Shown here one piece after another: positions 1 to 7,391 of a stretch of 11,362 nucleotides of DNA. Position 1 is the stretch's first letter; every line of letters begins with the position of its first letter. Source of the stretch: Sphingomonas sp. (GTDB lineage: Bacteria > Pseudomonadota > Alphaproteobacteria > Sphingomonadales > Sphingomonadaceae); contig PNLG01000321.1 of assembly GCA_013822915.1 (NCBI GenBank), forward strand, positions 1 to 11,362, read 5' to 3'. The position numbers and the translations under genes are program-made. Under the pieces are notes generated by a model. That model worked only from the letters and a program-made list of their open reading frames with translations, was not told the DNA's origin and searched no databases.

Positions 1-1172
1 CCGGGGTGGATGCGGTTCTGGATACCGTCGATCCCGGCCATGAACAGGGCCGCATAAGCGAGATAGGGGTTCGCCATTGCGTCGGGGAAGCGCACTTCGA
101 CGCGCTTCGCCTTGGGGCCAGTGCCGTAAGGAATGCGACACGATGCCGACCGGTTGCGCGCCGAATAGGCAAGCAAAACCGGCGCTTCATAGCCGGGCAC
201 CAACCGCTTATAGCTGTTGGTGGTCGGGTTGGTGAAGGCATTTACGGCCTTTGCGTGCTTGATAATTCCGCCAATGAAGTAAAGGCACAGATCGGACAGG
301 CCGGCATAGCCATTGCCCGCGAACAGCGGCGAACCCTTGTCCCAGATCGACATATGGGTGTGCATGCCGCTGCCATTATCTTCCTTGATCGGCTTGGGCA
401 TGAAGGTTGCGGTCTTGCCATAAGCATGCGCGACCTGATGCACGACATATTTGTAAATCTGCATCCGGTCGGCGGTTTGCGTTAGCGTGCCAAAGGTCAG
501 GCCCAATTCATGCTGCGCGGCGGCGACTTCATGGTGATGCTTGTCGCAGGGTAGACCCATCTCGATCATCGTCGACACCATTTCGCCGCGGATATCGACA
601 CAGCTATCGACAGGGGCGACGGGGAAATAGCCGCCCTTGGCGCGCGGGCGATGGCCCAGATTGCCACCCTCATAATCACGGCCAGTATTGGTCGGCAATT
701 CGATGTCATCAATCTTGTAATAGCTGGTCGAATAGCTGGTTTCGAACTGCACATTATCGAAAATGAAGAATTCGGCCTCGGGGCCAACATAAACCGTGTC
801 GCCAATGCCGCTATTCTTGAGATAGGCCTCGGCGCGCTTGGCGGTGCTGCGCGGATCGCGCGAATAAAGTTCCCCGGTCGATGGCTCGACAATGTCGCAG
901 AACAGGATCAGCATCGGCGTGGCGCTGAACGGATCAATATAGGCCGCGTCAAGATCGGGCTTCAGGATCATGTCGCTTTCGTTAATTGCCTTCCACCCGG
1001 CAATTGATGATCCGTCAAACATCAACCCATCGGTCAATTCATCTTCACCAATCACCGACGACACCATCGTCAGATGCTGCCACTTGCCCTTGGGATCGGT
1101 GAACCGCAGGTCGACCCATTCAATTTCATTGTCGGCAATCATCTTCAGAATGGTATCGGGGGTATTCGCCAT
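1..1172 (-). CDS. glnA: Type I glutamine synthetase, 3' end cut off by window edge
   Basis: Converts glutamate, ammonia and ATP to glutamine; a cytoplasmic dodecamer central to nitrogen assimilation. The minus frame is open from the ATG at 1172 to the edge, giving 390 codons of a usual 470 or so. The start MANTPDTILK and the alphaproteobacterial form of the enzyme are recognisable. Visible motifs are GPEAEFF (metal ligands Glu132 and Glu134), HHHEVAAAQHE, KPIKEDNGSGMHTH with catalytic His271, NPTTNSYKRLVPG, and ARNRSASCRIPYG. The C-terminal adenylylation tyrosine (near 397 in E. coli) lies outside the window, so covalent control by GlnE cannot be checked. An AAGGAAC Shine-Dalgarno (1178-1184) precedes the ATG. 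It lies 116 bp downstream of glnB on the same strand, so co-transcription is likely. I see no frameshift in the translated stretches. Confidence 0.97.
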   Translation of the reverse strand, partial: MANTPDTILKMIADNEIEWVDLRFTDPKGKWQHLTMVSSVIGEDELTDGLMFDGSSIAGWKAINESDMILKPDLDAAYIDPFSATPMLILFCDIVEPSTGELYSRDPRSTAKRAEAYLKNSGIGDTVYVGPEAEFFIFDNVQFETSYSTSYYKIDDIELPTNTGRDYEGGNLGHRPRAKGGYFPVAPVDSCVDIRGEMVSTMIEMGLPCDKHHHEVAAAQHELGLTFGTLTQTADRMQIYKYVVHQVAHAYGKTATFMPKPIKEDNGSGMHTHMSIWDKGSPLFAGNGYAGLSDLCLYFIGGIIKHAKAVNAFTNPTTNSYKRLVPGYEAPVLLAYSARNRSASCRIPYGTGPKAKRVEVRFPDAMANPYLAYAALFMAGIDGIQNRIHP

Positions 1173-1202
1173 GGCGGGTTCCTTTCAACTGGCTGATATT
1201 TC

Positions 1203-1264
1203 TGGCCGCAGGGCCAAGGAAGCTGCGCGATTCGGATGCGCTGTAAGCAAATCTCGGCGCCGAG
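1203..1264. repeat. Two palindromes in the glnB-glnA intergenic gap
   Basis: The gap between glnB and glnA holds a perfect 12-bp palindrome, CTCGGCGCCGAG, at 1253-1264. It also holds a hairpin-capable repeat, TGGCC at 1203-1207 with GGCCA at 1212-1216 and a GCAG loop. In the glnBA transcript these could form small stem-loops that partly end or process the message between the PII and GS cistrons. No T-run follows either stem, so a classical intrinsic terminator is not supported. The function is inference. Confidence 0.35.
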
Positions 1265-1288
1265 CATGGCCGAAGTTGCTGCGCTGCG

Positions 1289-1627
1289 TCAAATCGCGTT
1301 TTCGTCGCGCTCGCCGGTGCGGATGCGAACGGCGGTTTCCACCGGCAAAACAAAGATTTTGCCGTCGCCGATGCGGCCGGTGTGCGCGGCCGATGCAATC
1401 GCCTCCACCACCCGCGGGGCAAGCAGGTCGTCGACCACTACTTCAAGCTTCACCTTGGGCAGGAAATCAACGACATATTCGGCGCCACGATACAGCTCGG
1501 TATGGCCCTTTTGGCGGCCAAAGCCCTTGGCTTCGGTAACGGTGATGCCCGACACGCCGACTTCGTGCAGCGCTTCCTTCACTTCGTCGAGCTTGAACGG
1601 CTTGATAATCGCTTCAATCTTTTTCAC
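1289..1627 (-). CDS. glnB: Nitrogen regulatory protein PII
   Basis: A trimeric cytoplasmic sensor of 2-oxoglutarate, ATP/ADP and glutamine status that signals to GlnE, NtrB and other targets. The protein has 112 residues, the standard PII length, starting VKKIEAIIKPFKLDEVKEAL from a GTG codon. The T-loop holds Tyr51 in RGAEYVVDF, the uridylylation site used by GlnD. The B-loop signature HTGRIGDGKIFV lies at about 82-93, and the C-terminal loop ends RTGERDENAI. The GTG at 1627 is chosen because PII proteins begin exactly at this (M)KKIEAIIKPFKL sequence and a GGGGAG ribosome site lies about 8 nt upstream. A longer frame from 1714 would add an unrelated tail. The gene sits directly upstream of glnA, the classic alphaproteobacterial glnBA pair. 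I call GlnB rather than GlnK because of the glnA linkage and the absence of amtB. Confidence 0.96.
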   Translation of the reverse strand: MKKIEAIIKPFKLDEVKEALHEVGVSGITVTEAKGFGRQKGHTELYRGAEYVVDFLPKVKLEVVVDDLLAPRVVEAIASAAHTGRIGDGKIFVLPVETAVRIRTGERDENAI

Positions 1628-1678
1628 ACAGGGCTCCCCATGGCGGTGTTGGCCGCCCCCATTGCTTGGCTGTTGCGT

Positions 1679-1694
1679 ATCAATGATCGTGCCA
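1679..1694 (-). promoter_or_regulatory. Candidate sigma-54 (-24/-12) promoter for glnBA
   Basis: Read on the minus strand, the sequence TGGCACGATCATTGAT closely matches the RpoN consensus TGGCACG-N4-TTGCW. The -24 GG and the -12 G are ten bases apart as required; the one important departure is A in place of the C of the -12 GC. A transcript would begin near 1668, about 40 nt before the glnB GTG. In other alphaproteobacteria glnBA is commonly transcribed from an NtrC-activated sigma-54 promoter, so the position is sensible. I see no convincing NtrC site upstream. The altered -12 base could weaken or abolish activity. Confidence 0.4.
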
Positions 1695-1706
1695 GATGCG
1701 CACGCG

Positions 1707-1731
1707 CCCCGCAATGGTTGACAAAGCGGGG
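1707..1731. repeat. Inverted repeat upstream of glnB
   Basis: CCCCGC at 1707-1712 is matched by its inverse complement GCGGGG at 1726-1731, with a 13-base AT-richer spacer. It lies just upstream of the candidate sigma-54 promoter in the 176-bp map-glnB gap. It could be a weak stem after map or an operator for an activator. Neither role is proven, and it does not resemble a canonical NtrC box. Confidence 0.25.
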
Positions 1732-1803
1732 GATTGCGCGGTGGCGCTGCTCAATTAATGGGCGGCGCCGGCGGCGGTGCTGGATTTTTGAGCAGCTGCT
1801 GCC

Positions 1804-2634
1804 TCAATAAGGCGGCTGATGTTTCCCGGCCGGGCTTGACGTAAAGATTTCGCAGCCATCCTCGGTAATGCCGATCGAATGCTCGAACTGCGCCGAAAGC
1901 GAGCGATCGCGCGTCACCGCGGTCCAGCCATCGTCGAGCAGCTTCACATCAGGGCGACCAATGTTGATCATCGGTTCGATGGTGAAGAACATGCCGGGTT
2001 TCAGCAGCGGGCCCGTGCCGGGGCGACCGACATGCACCACCTCCGGCGCGTCGTGGAACAGCCGGCCGACGCCGTGGCCGCAAAAATCGCGGACGACGCC
2101 GTATCGGTGCCGCTCCGCATGGCTTTGGATCGCGTGGCTGATATCGCCGAGATGATTGCCGGGCCGCGCCTGTTCGATACCGAGCATCAGGCACTCATAG
2201 GTCACATCGACCAGCCGCCGCGCCTTTAGCGCAACATCGCCGACCAGGAACATCCGGCTCGAATCACCATGCCAGCCGTTCAGTAACGGTGTGACGTCGA
2301 TGTTCACAATATCGCCGTTCTTCAGTGCCTTGTCCCCCGGAATCCCGTGACAGACGACATGGTTGATCGAAATGCAGCAGCTATGGGTATAGCCGCGATA
2401 GCCAATGGTCGCGGGCACGCCGCCGCGCTCCACGATAAACCGGCGGATCAGGTCGTCGAGAAGCCCGGTCGTCACCCCCGGCACGACGTGCGCTGCAATC
2501 ATGTCGAGCGTTTGCGCGGCCAGCAGCCCGGCGGCGCGCATGCCGGCAAACCCGTCGGCATCGTGAAGCTTGATCGCGCCGGTGCGCGCCATCGGCGTGT
2601 CGGCATTGGTCACGGAGAGGTAATCGGTCATCAT
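1804..2634 (-). CDS. map: Methionine aminopeptidase, type I
   Basis: Removes the initiator methionine from nascent proteins whose second residue is small; a dimetal, cytoplasmic, normally essential enzyme. The 276 residues show all five metal ligands of the pita-bread fold: Asp113 (NIDVT), Asp124 (HGDSSRMF), His187 (CGHGVGRLFH), Glu220 (FFTIEPM) and Glu251 (QFEHSIGIT). His96 in VCHGIPG is the usual substrate-facing histidine. Each is shifted by about 16 from the E. coli numbering, so the fold is intact and the N-terminus is longer. The start is uncertain: ATG codons at 2634 and 2631 are adjacent with only a weak G-rich site upstream, and Met15 (MARTGAIKLH) would give a length nearer E. coli. 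No zinc-binding N-terminal extension of the type Ib kind is present. It is divergent from the gene at 2722. Confidence 0.96.
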   Translation of the reverse strand: MMTDYLSVTNADTPMARTGAIKLHDADGFAGMRAAGLLAAQTLDMIAAHVVPGVTTGLLDDLIRRFIVERGGVPATIGYRGYTHSCCISINHVVCHGIPGDKALKNGDIVNIDVTPLLNGWHGDSSRMFLVGDVALKARRLVDVTYECLMLGIEQARPGNHLGDISHAIQSHAERHRYGVVRDFCGHGVGRLFHDAPEVVHVGRPGTGPLLKPGMFFTIEPMINIGRPDVKLLDDGWTAVTRDRSLSAQFEHSIGITEDGCEIFTSSPAGKHQPPY

Positions 2635-2721
2635 CCCATCATAATGGCTTTGCCGCGACTTTGCGAGAGGGGTGCGGGCCGGGCTAGTCGCGGGCGTGCA
2701 TTCGCTCTATCGACGTTTCCC

Positions 2722-3477
2722 ATGAACGAACGCATCTGGACCGCCGCGCTGGTTGTGATTGGCGACGAAATCTTGTCGGGCCGCACGCAGGACAAGAATG
2801 TCGCGCAGATCGCGCTGTGGCTGAACATTCAGGGGATCCGCCTGGCCGAAGTGCGGGTAGTGGCGGACCGGACCGACGCGATTGTCGAGGCGGTCAACAC
2901 GCTTCGCGCGCGCAATGATTATCTGTTCACCACGGGCGGCATTGGCCCGACGCACGATGACATCACCGTCGATGCGATTGCCGAGGCGCTGGGCGTTGCT
3001 GTGGTCCATCATCCGCGCGCCGTCGCGGTGCTGGCGCGCTATTACGAAACGCGCGGCGGGCTGACCGAGGCGCGCAAGCGGATGGCGCGCGTGCCCGATG
3101 GCGCCGACCTGATCGAGAATCGCATGTCGGGCGCGCCGGGTATCCGGCTGGGCAATGTTTTCATCATGGCCGGGGTGCCGCATATCACCGCCGGGATGCT
3201 CGAAGCGCTGACCGGCACGCTGGAGGGAGGGCGGCCGCTGATCGCGCGCACCATCGGCTGCTGGGTGGCTGAAAGCGAAGTGGCCGACCTGCTGCGCCAT
3301 GCCGAACGCGATCATGCGGGCGTCGCGATCGGCAGCTATCCTTTTTTCCGCGAAGGCCGGGTCGGTGCCAATTTTGTGGTGCGCGCCACCGATCGGGCGC
3401 TGGTCGATCAGTGCATCGCCGCGCTGGTCACGGGGCTCGGCGCGGCGGGCTATGCCATTGTCGATGGTGGCATTTAA
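2722..3477 (+). CDS. CinA N-terminal / MoaB-type molybdopterin-binding domain protein (COG1058-like)
   Basis: A 251-residue protein made essentially of the competence-damage CinA N-terminal fold, which is related to MogA/MoaB/MoeA. Family marks are VVIGDEILSGRTQDKN at about 11-26 and TTGGIGPTHDDITVDAI from about residue 70, the conserved nucleotide/pterin-binding loop. Later, MSGAPGI and the VFIMAGVP strand-turn match the family. The C-terminal nicotinamide-nucleotide amidase domain of full CinA (about 410 residues) is absent, so no NMN deamidation can be predicted. Stand-alone COG1058 proteins of this length are common in alphaproteobacteria and their exact substrate is uncertain. The ATG at 2722 is chosen because family similarity starts at MNERIWTAALVVIG; there is no strong ribosome site, and the frame is open further upstream. 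It is transcribed away from map across an 87-bp gap. Confidence 0.88.
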   Translation: MNERIWTAALVVIGDEILSGRTQDKNVAQIALWLNIQGIRLAEVRVVADRTDAIVEAVNTLRARNDYLFTTGGIGPTHDDITVDAIAEALGVAVVHHPRAVAVLARYYETRGGLTEARKRMARVPDGADLIENRMSGAPGIRLGNVFIMAGVPHITAGMLEALTGTLEGGRPLIARTIGCWVAESEVADLLRHAERDHAGVAIGSYPFFREGRVGANFVVRATDRALVDQCIAALVTGLGAAGYAIVDGGI

Positions 3478-3497
3478 GTCGCACTCAGGGGCAATTT

Positions 3498-3514
3498 GCG
3501 CAGTTTTTATGCGC
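3498..3514 (+). repeat. Small hairpin after the CinA-like gene
   Basis: GCGCA at 3498-3502 and TGCGC at 3510-3514 can pair around a GTTTTTA loop, 20 bp after the stop of the upstream gene. The T-run is in the loop rather than after the stem, so it is not a standard terminator, although it could slow or protect the transcript end. Confidence 0.2.
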
Positions 3515-3519
3515 CCCGC

Positions 3520-3547
3520 TTGACGCGATTGTCGCAGAAATTACGAT
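3520..3547 (+). promoter_or_regulatory. Candidate sigma-70 promoter of the autotransporter gene
   Basis: TTGACG at 3520-3525 (5 of 6 to the -35 consensus), a 16-bp spacer, then TACGAT at 3542-3547 (4 of 6 to the -10 consensus). Transcription would start near 3554 and leave a leader of about 50 nt before the ATG at 3606. This suggests the autotransporter has its own promoter rather than depending on read-through from the CinA-like gene. Confidence 0.5.
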
Positions 3548-3559
3548 CCGAAATTGTAA

Positions 3560-3578
3560 CGGTCGGCGTTTTCGACCG
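3560..3578 (+). promoter_or_regulatory. 5'UTR stem-loop ahead of the autotransporter
   Basis: CGGTCG at 3560-3565 pairs perfectly with CGACCG at 3573-3578 around a 7-nt loop, GCGTTTT. It falls within the predicted leader, 12 nt before the GAAGGGGGAG ribosome site at 3591-3600. It leaves the ribosome site free. It could stabilise the mRNA or be a target for RNA-based control; no known riboswitch is recognised. Confidence 0.35.
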
Positions 3579-3605
3579 CGTTCAGTGTTTGAAGGGGGAG
3601 TTTCG

Positions 3606-6600
3606 ATGATCACCAATTCCGGCGCCGTCGCGCGTTTTCGGCCATATCTGCTGGCAAGCGCGGCGGGCATTGGCCTGTTGGTCGGCGGGGTTGCGCAAGC
3701 GGCAATCGCCGATGGCCCGGTGGACGTGTCCCGTCGGCTGGATTCTGCAGAAGCCGGTTTGGAGGCGCAGGGCGGGGCCGACACGCTCCGCATTACATCG
3801 GTTGAAAACGTTCGCCATTCGTCCGACGTCATTTTCGATCGCACTCAGTTGCAGGATGTGCCGACCAACGGCGCGCCAATCCCCGCCAACGCGACGGTGG
3901 AGGATGTTCGTCAGATCGTCATCAGCCAACCCGGCACGCCCACGACCGCGCGGGATCCAGGGCCCAGTCTCAACGGCATCGGCCAGATGATCATCAGCAC
4001 ACCCAATCCCGACGGGTCGGTCGGCCTGGGGCTTTGCACGGGATCGCTGCTTAACCCGCGCACCGTGCTGTTTGCCGCGCACTGCGTGAATACGCGGCCT
4101 GCCACTGCCTATGGTTCCGGATCGGGCGGGGTTGCAATCGGTTTTGGGTTTAATGCATCGAACAACACGACGTTGCCGGGGGGCACCTCGACGCCCTTGC
4201 TCAACTGGTTGTTTGGCAGCGTTGCGGCGGGTCGCGCGCCTAACATCACCAGCACCGCGGAAAACTTCTATACCGTCAATGCGGTTGCCTATAATCCGCT
4301 GTCGCTCGCACCGGCGGCGCAAGGGTTCCTGTTTGGTGACATTGCCATCGCTTCGCTCGACACGCCGGCAGCAAATATCCCGACCTGGGCGATCCTGTTG
4401 TCGGCGCTGCCCGCGCCGACGTCCATTACCGCTGCCAACGGTACGGGGTATCATGTCGCGCTGAGCGGTTATGGTGCCAACGGCATTGGCACAACCGGTG
4501 CCACGGGGGCCATTGATTACCGGCGTCGCGTTGCCGAAAACTGGTTGGGTGCGCTGACGTCGTTCAACACGCGCGATACCGCGATTTTTGGAAGCTTTAC
4601 GGTTGACCGGCCGCAAAATCTCTATTGGCTCGATTTCGACGATCCCCGGCGCGGTACCGCGAGCGCGACAGTATTTGATTTCAACCTGTTCCGTGACAAT
4701 GCACTGCCGAACGAAGGGTTGACTGCGGGCGGCGATTCCGGCGGTCCGTTGATCCTTGATCGCACCTTTGCGCGCCAGATTGCGATTGGCGTGCTGTCGG
4801 GCGGGTCGCGGTTTTTCGGGGCTACGCCGTTCAGCAGCTACGGCACGGCGTCCTTTTATCAGCCGATTTACCTTTATTGGGACTGGATCGCGGCGAACAA
4901 CCCCTATCGCTATGTCGGCGCGATTGCGGGTGACGGCAATTGGACTGATGCCAGCCGGTGGATTTCGCTCCAGGATCCGAATTACTTCATCATCGGGGCC
5001 AATGGTCAGCTAGTAAATGGCGTGCCGATCGCGCTGGGCGAACAAAATCTGGGTAGCTCGGGGCAATTCGGCCAGATCTGCACCCAAGGCGGCATTGCTG
5101 GGGCGATTGGCAGCAATAACTGCCTTGATTTGCGCACGAACACGATCGTGCCAACCCCTGGCGGGATCGGGACCAGCGGTGGTGCAGAGCTTACCAATGG
5201 CGGTGAGGCGTCGATTACGGCGGGCACCTCGAATTCGCTTGGCACGGCCACGATCGCGGCAAACGACGCCGCAACACCCGGTGTGGCTTCCCTTGTCGGC
5301 GGCGCCGCTGAAAACGAGCCGCAGCAGGGCGCGCCCCTGCCGCCCGCGACGATCGCCAATGGCCTGCCCGGTGCGAGAAACTTCGTGCCCAACAATAGCG
5401 CGGGCAATCGCCTCACCGGCGTGCTCCCCCGCTATTTCGATGTGACGCTGTCGGCCAATGGCACCACGACGCTCGATACCGCAGTGACGATCGACCGCTT
5501 CACCTTGAACGGTGCGGGTGCGCGGCTCAACATCTCGTCGACGGGCTCGCTCACCAGCCTGATCAACGTGACGCAGACGATCGGCACACTCCAGGTGAAC
5601 GGCGCGCTCAATTCGGTCGGCGATTTCCTGTTGATGACCGGCGGGATCAACGGCACCGGCACGATTGCGGCCCCGTTCTTTACCAGCGTGCTCGGTGTGA
5701 TTTCGCCTGGCGCGACCGGCAGTGCCGGATCGATTGGTACGTTGACCTTCCGTGGCAATATCGTGCTGACCTCCGGGAACAGCTATCTGGTTGACCTTGG
5801 CGCCAATGGTATGTCGGACCGTATTTCGGTGGTTGCCAATGGTACGACTGGCGGGATGGCCAATGTCGGCGGTGGGTTGAACTTCAGCTGGGCGCCGGCG
5901 ACACTGCGCGCCGGCAATAGCTACACGATTTTGCAGGCTCAGAACGGCATCACCGGGGCGTTTGCCGCGCCGGTGCCGATCAGCGCGATCCTGACCCCAC
6001 AATTGGTCCGGACGACAAATTCGGTGCAGGTGGTGATCGCCGCCGGGCTGTATCGCAATGTCGCTGGTAGCGGGGCCGTGCAACAGGGTTTTGCGCAACT
6101 GCTTGACCAGAACCGGATCAATGCAGCGGCACTTGATTCGATTTATGGTGTGCTCGATCTGCAAAATGCGACAACGATCCGGGCGACTCTTGACGCGCTT
6201 GCGCCTCGCAACGAACCATTGCTCTATGGCATCGCAACCACTGTGGTTGATAACAGTGCGCGCTTTCATCGCGACCGTTTGGCGCAATTTGACGCCAATG
6301 AATCGCGGGGCGGCACGATTGCGGTGATCGGTCAGCCGCTTCAGCTGGCCGCCGCCAATGCCTCTGTCTTGCAGGGCGGTTTGCCGGTGCAAAGCGATTC
6401 GACGCCTGCGCGGGTGACAAAGGCCAATCTGCCTGACGATGTCGGTGTTTATCTCGCCGGGGGCTATATCGACGGCTCAAGTGCGGCTTCGCGGCAATTG
6501 ACCCCGGCGGGCGGTCGCGACCGGTTCAACGGCTTTTACATCATCGGCGGGATCGAAAAGGATCTGGGCGATGGCATGATCGGGCTGTCATTTGGCTACA

Positions 6601-7271
6601 CCGAGCTGAACGGCACGGTGAACGGCTTTGCGCAGACAACGCGTGGTGTGCTCTATCAGGGCACGCTCTATGGCCGTACGGGGCTTGGTGCTGGCTGGTC
6701 TATTGATGGCCAGATGAATGCCGGTCTGTTCGATTCGTCCAGCGTGCGTAACATTAACTTTGTCGGCAATAACTTCCGCCTGGTCGCCGATAACTCGGCC
6801 TTTGCGGTGAGCGGCGAATTGGGTGTCCAGAACAAGTTGACGTTCGGGGTGCTTAACGTTGCGCCGCGCGTGTCGGTGCGCGCGAACGTCGTCCAGTTTG
6901 GTCGGGCGGCGGAGACCGGAGGCGGTCCAGCGCTGGTCTATGCGCGCTCTGATCTGTCGTCAGTGCAGGGACGTGCGGGGTTGAATTTCACTGCCGCCAA
7001 GCAGAGCAGGTTCAAGCCTTATATTTCTGCCAATTATGTCCATGAATTCGATCAGCAAGGGCCCGATTTCGTGGGTGTCAATTTTGTGGGCGGCAGCGGC
7101 GCCGACGCGCGCTTCTTGCTTGCAAGCATTGACCGCAACTGGTTCGAGATCAGCGGGGGTGTTTCCTATTCGTTGGGCAATATCGAATTGTCGCTCTCGG
7201 CCGATAGCTCGGTCGGGCGCAGCGATGTGCAGAACCAAAGCTATCGCGGGTCGATTAAGCTCCGGTTCTGA
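3606..7271 (+). CDS. Type Va autotransporter with trypsin-like (S1) serine protease passenger
   Basis: A 1221-residue predicted outer-membrane or secreted protease. The ATG at 3606 follows a strong GGGGGAG site and opens a signal peptide whose hydrophobic core ends near Ala-Gln-Ala (about residues 1-33). Residues of about 120-440 form a chymotrypsin-like domain: LFAAHCV with His159, FGDIAIASLD with Asp245, and AGGDSGGPLI with Ser378. Cys144 and Cys160 could form the disulfide that flanks the active-site histidine in S1 enzymes. A Gly/Asn/Thr-rich region follows, with a passenger-associated repeat (GTGTIAAP, then GVISPGATGSAGSIGTL, about 683-713) typical of the beta-helical stalk. From about residue 940 (VGVYLAGGYIDG) to the end is the 12-strand barrel, finishing in the terminal aromatic KLRF needed for BAM recognition. 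The substrate is unknown and cannot be inferred. It stands alone, with its own promoter, in front of tRNA-Gly. The triad is intact, so activity is expected. Confidence 0.93.
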   Translation: MITNSGAVARFRPYLLASAAGIGLLVGGVAQAAIADGPVDVSRRLDSAEAGLEAQGGADTLRITSVENVRHSSDVIFDRTQLQDVPTNGAPIPANATVEDVRQIVISQPGTPTTARDPGPSLNGIGQMIISTPNPDGSVGLGLCTGSLLNPRTVLFAAHCVNTRPATAYGSGSGGVAIGFGFNASNNTTLPGGTSTPLLNWLFGSVAAGRAPNITSTAENFYTVNAVAYNPLSLAPAAQGFLFGDIAIASLDTPAANIPTWAILLSALPAPTSITAANGTGYHVALSGYGANGIGTTGATGAIDYRRRVAENWLGALTSFNTRDTAIFGSFTVDRPQNLYWLDFDDPRRGTASATVFDFNLFRDNALPNEGLTAGGDSGGPLILDRTFARQIAIGVLSGGSRFFGATPFSSYGTASFYQPIYLYWDWIAANNPYRYVGAIAGDGNWTDASRWISLQDPNYFIIGANGQLVNGVPIALGEQNLGSSGQFGQICTQGGIAGAIGSNNCLDLRTNTIVPTPGGIGTSGGAELTNGGEASITAGTSNSLGTATIAANDAATPGVASLVGGAAENEPQQGAPLPPATIANGLPGARNFVPNNSAGNRLTGVLPRYFDVTLSANGTTTLDTAVTIDRFTLNGAGARLNISSTGSLTSLINVTQTIGTLQVNGALNSVGDFLLMTGGINGTGTIAAPFFTSVLGVISPGATGSAGSIGTLTFRGNIVLTSGNSYLVDLGANGMSDRISVVANGTTGGMANVGGGLNFSWAPATLRAGNSYTILQAQNGITGAFAAPVPISAILTPQLVRTTNSVQVVIAAGLYRNVAGSGAVQQGFAQLLDQNRINAAALDSIYGVLDLQNATTIRATLDALAPRNEPLLYGIATTVVDNSARFHRDRLAQFDANESRGGTIAVIGQPLQLAAANASVLQGGLPVQSDSTPARVTKANLPDDVGVYLAGGYIDGSSAASRQLTPAGGRDRFNGFYIIGGIEKDLGDGMIGLSFGYTELNGTVNGFAQTTRGVLYQGTLYGRTGLGAGWSIDGQMNAGLFDSSSVRNINFVGNNFRLVADNSAFAVSGELGVQNKLTFGVLNVAPRVSVRANVVQFGRAAETGGGPALVYARSDLSSVQGRAGLNFTAAKQSRFKPYISANYVHEFDQQGPDFVGVNFVGGSGADARFLLASIDRNWFEISGGVSYSLGNIELSLSADSSVGRSDVQNQSYRGSIKLRF

Positions 7272-7281
7272 TATGGATCAG

Positions 7282-7329
7282 GCCCCGGTCGCTATTGTCG
7301 CCCCGATGCGGGCGGGCGGTGACCGGGGC
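7282..7329 (+). terminator. GC-rich hairpin after the autotransporter
   Basis: GCCCCGGTC at 7282-7290 is the perfect inverse complement of GACCGGGGC at 7321-7329. An inner stem, CGCCC at 7299-7303 with GGGCG at 7310-7314, can form inside it, making a long two-step hairpin 10 bp past the stop. No T-tract follows, so it is either a Rho-assisted or structural 3' end rather than a textbook intrinsic terminator. Confidence 0.5.
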
Positions 7330-7391
7330 AGGGCCCGGATCAATCATGGCGCTTGCAGTTTTCCACGTCACGGCTATGGACGCAGTCCGTC

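Noticed and set aside
1628..1714. Longer PII start at 1714
   Set aside because: It would add 29 residues not found in PII proteins, which begin at the KKIEAIIKPF strand; the GTG at 1627 has a ribosome site.
2347..2721. Upstream extension of the CinA-like frame
   Set aside because: It overlaps map on the other strand and its residues resemble no CinA N-terminus; similarity starts at the ATG at 2722.
3582..4616. 344-codon minus-strand frame opposite the signal and protease part of the autotransporter
   Set aside because: Same character as other antisense shadows and no family resemblance; the plus-strand frame has signal peptide and catalytic motifs.
5010..6392. Long open frame of 460 codons on the minus strand inside the autotransporter gene
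   Set aside because: Arg/His-rich, low-complexity translation with no recognisable motif, lying opposite a well-supported gene; a GC-rich antisense shadow.
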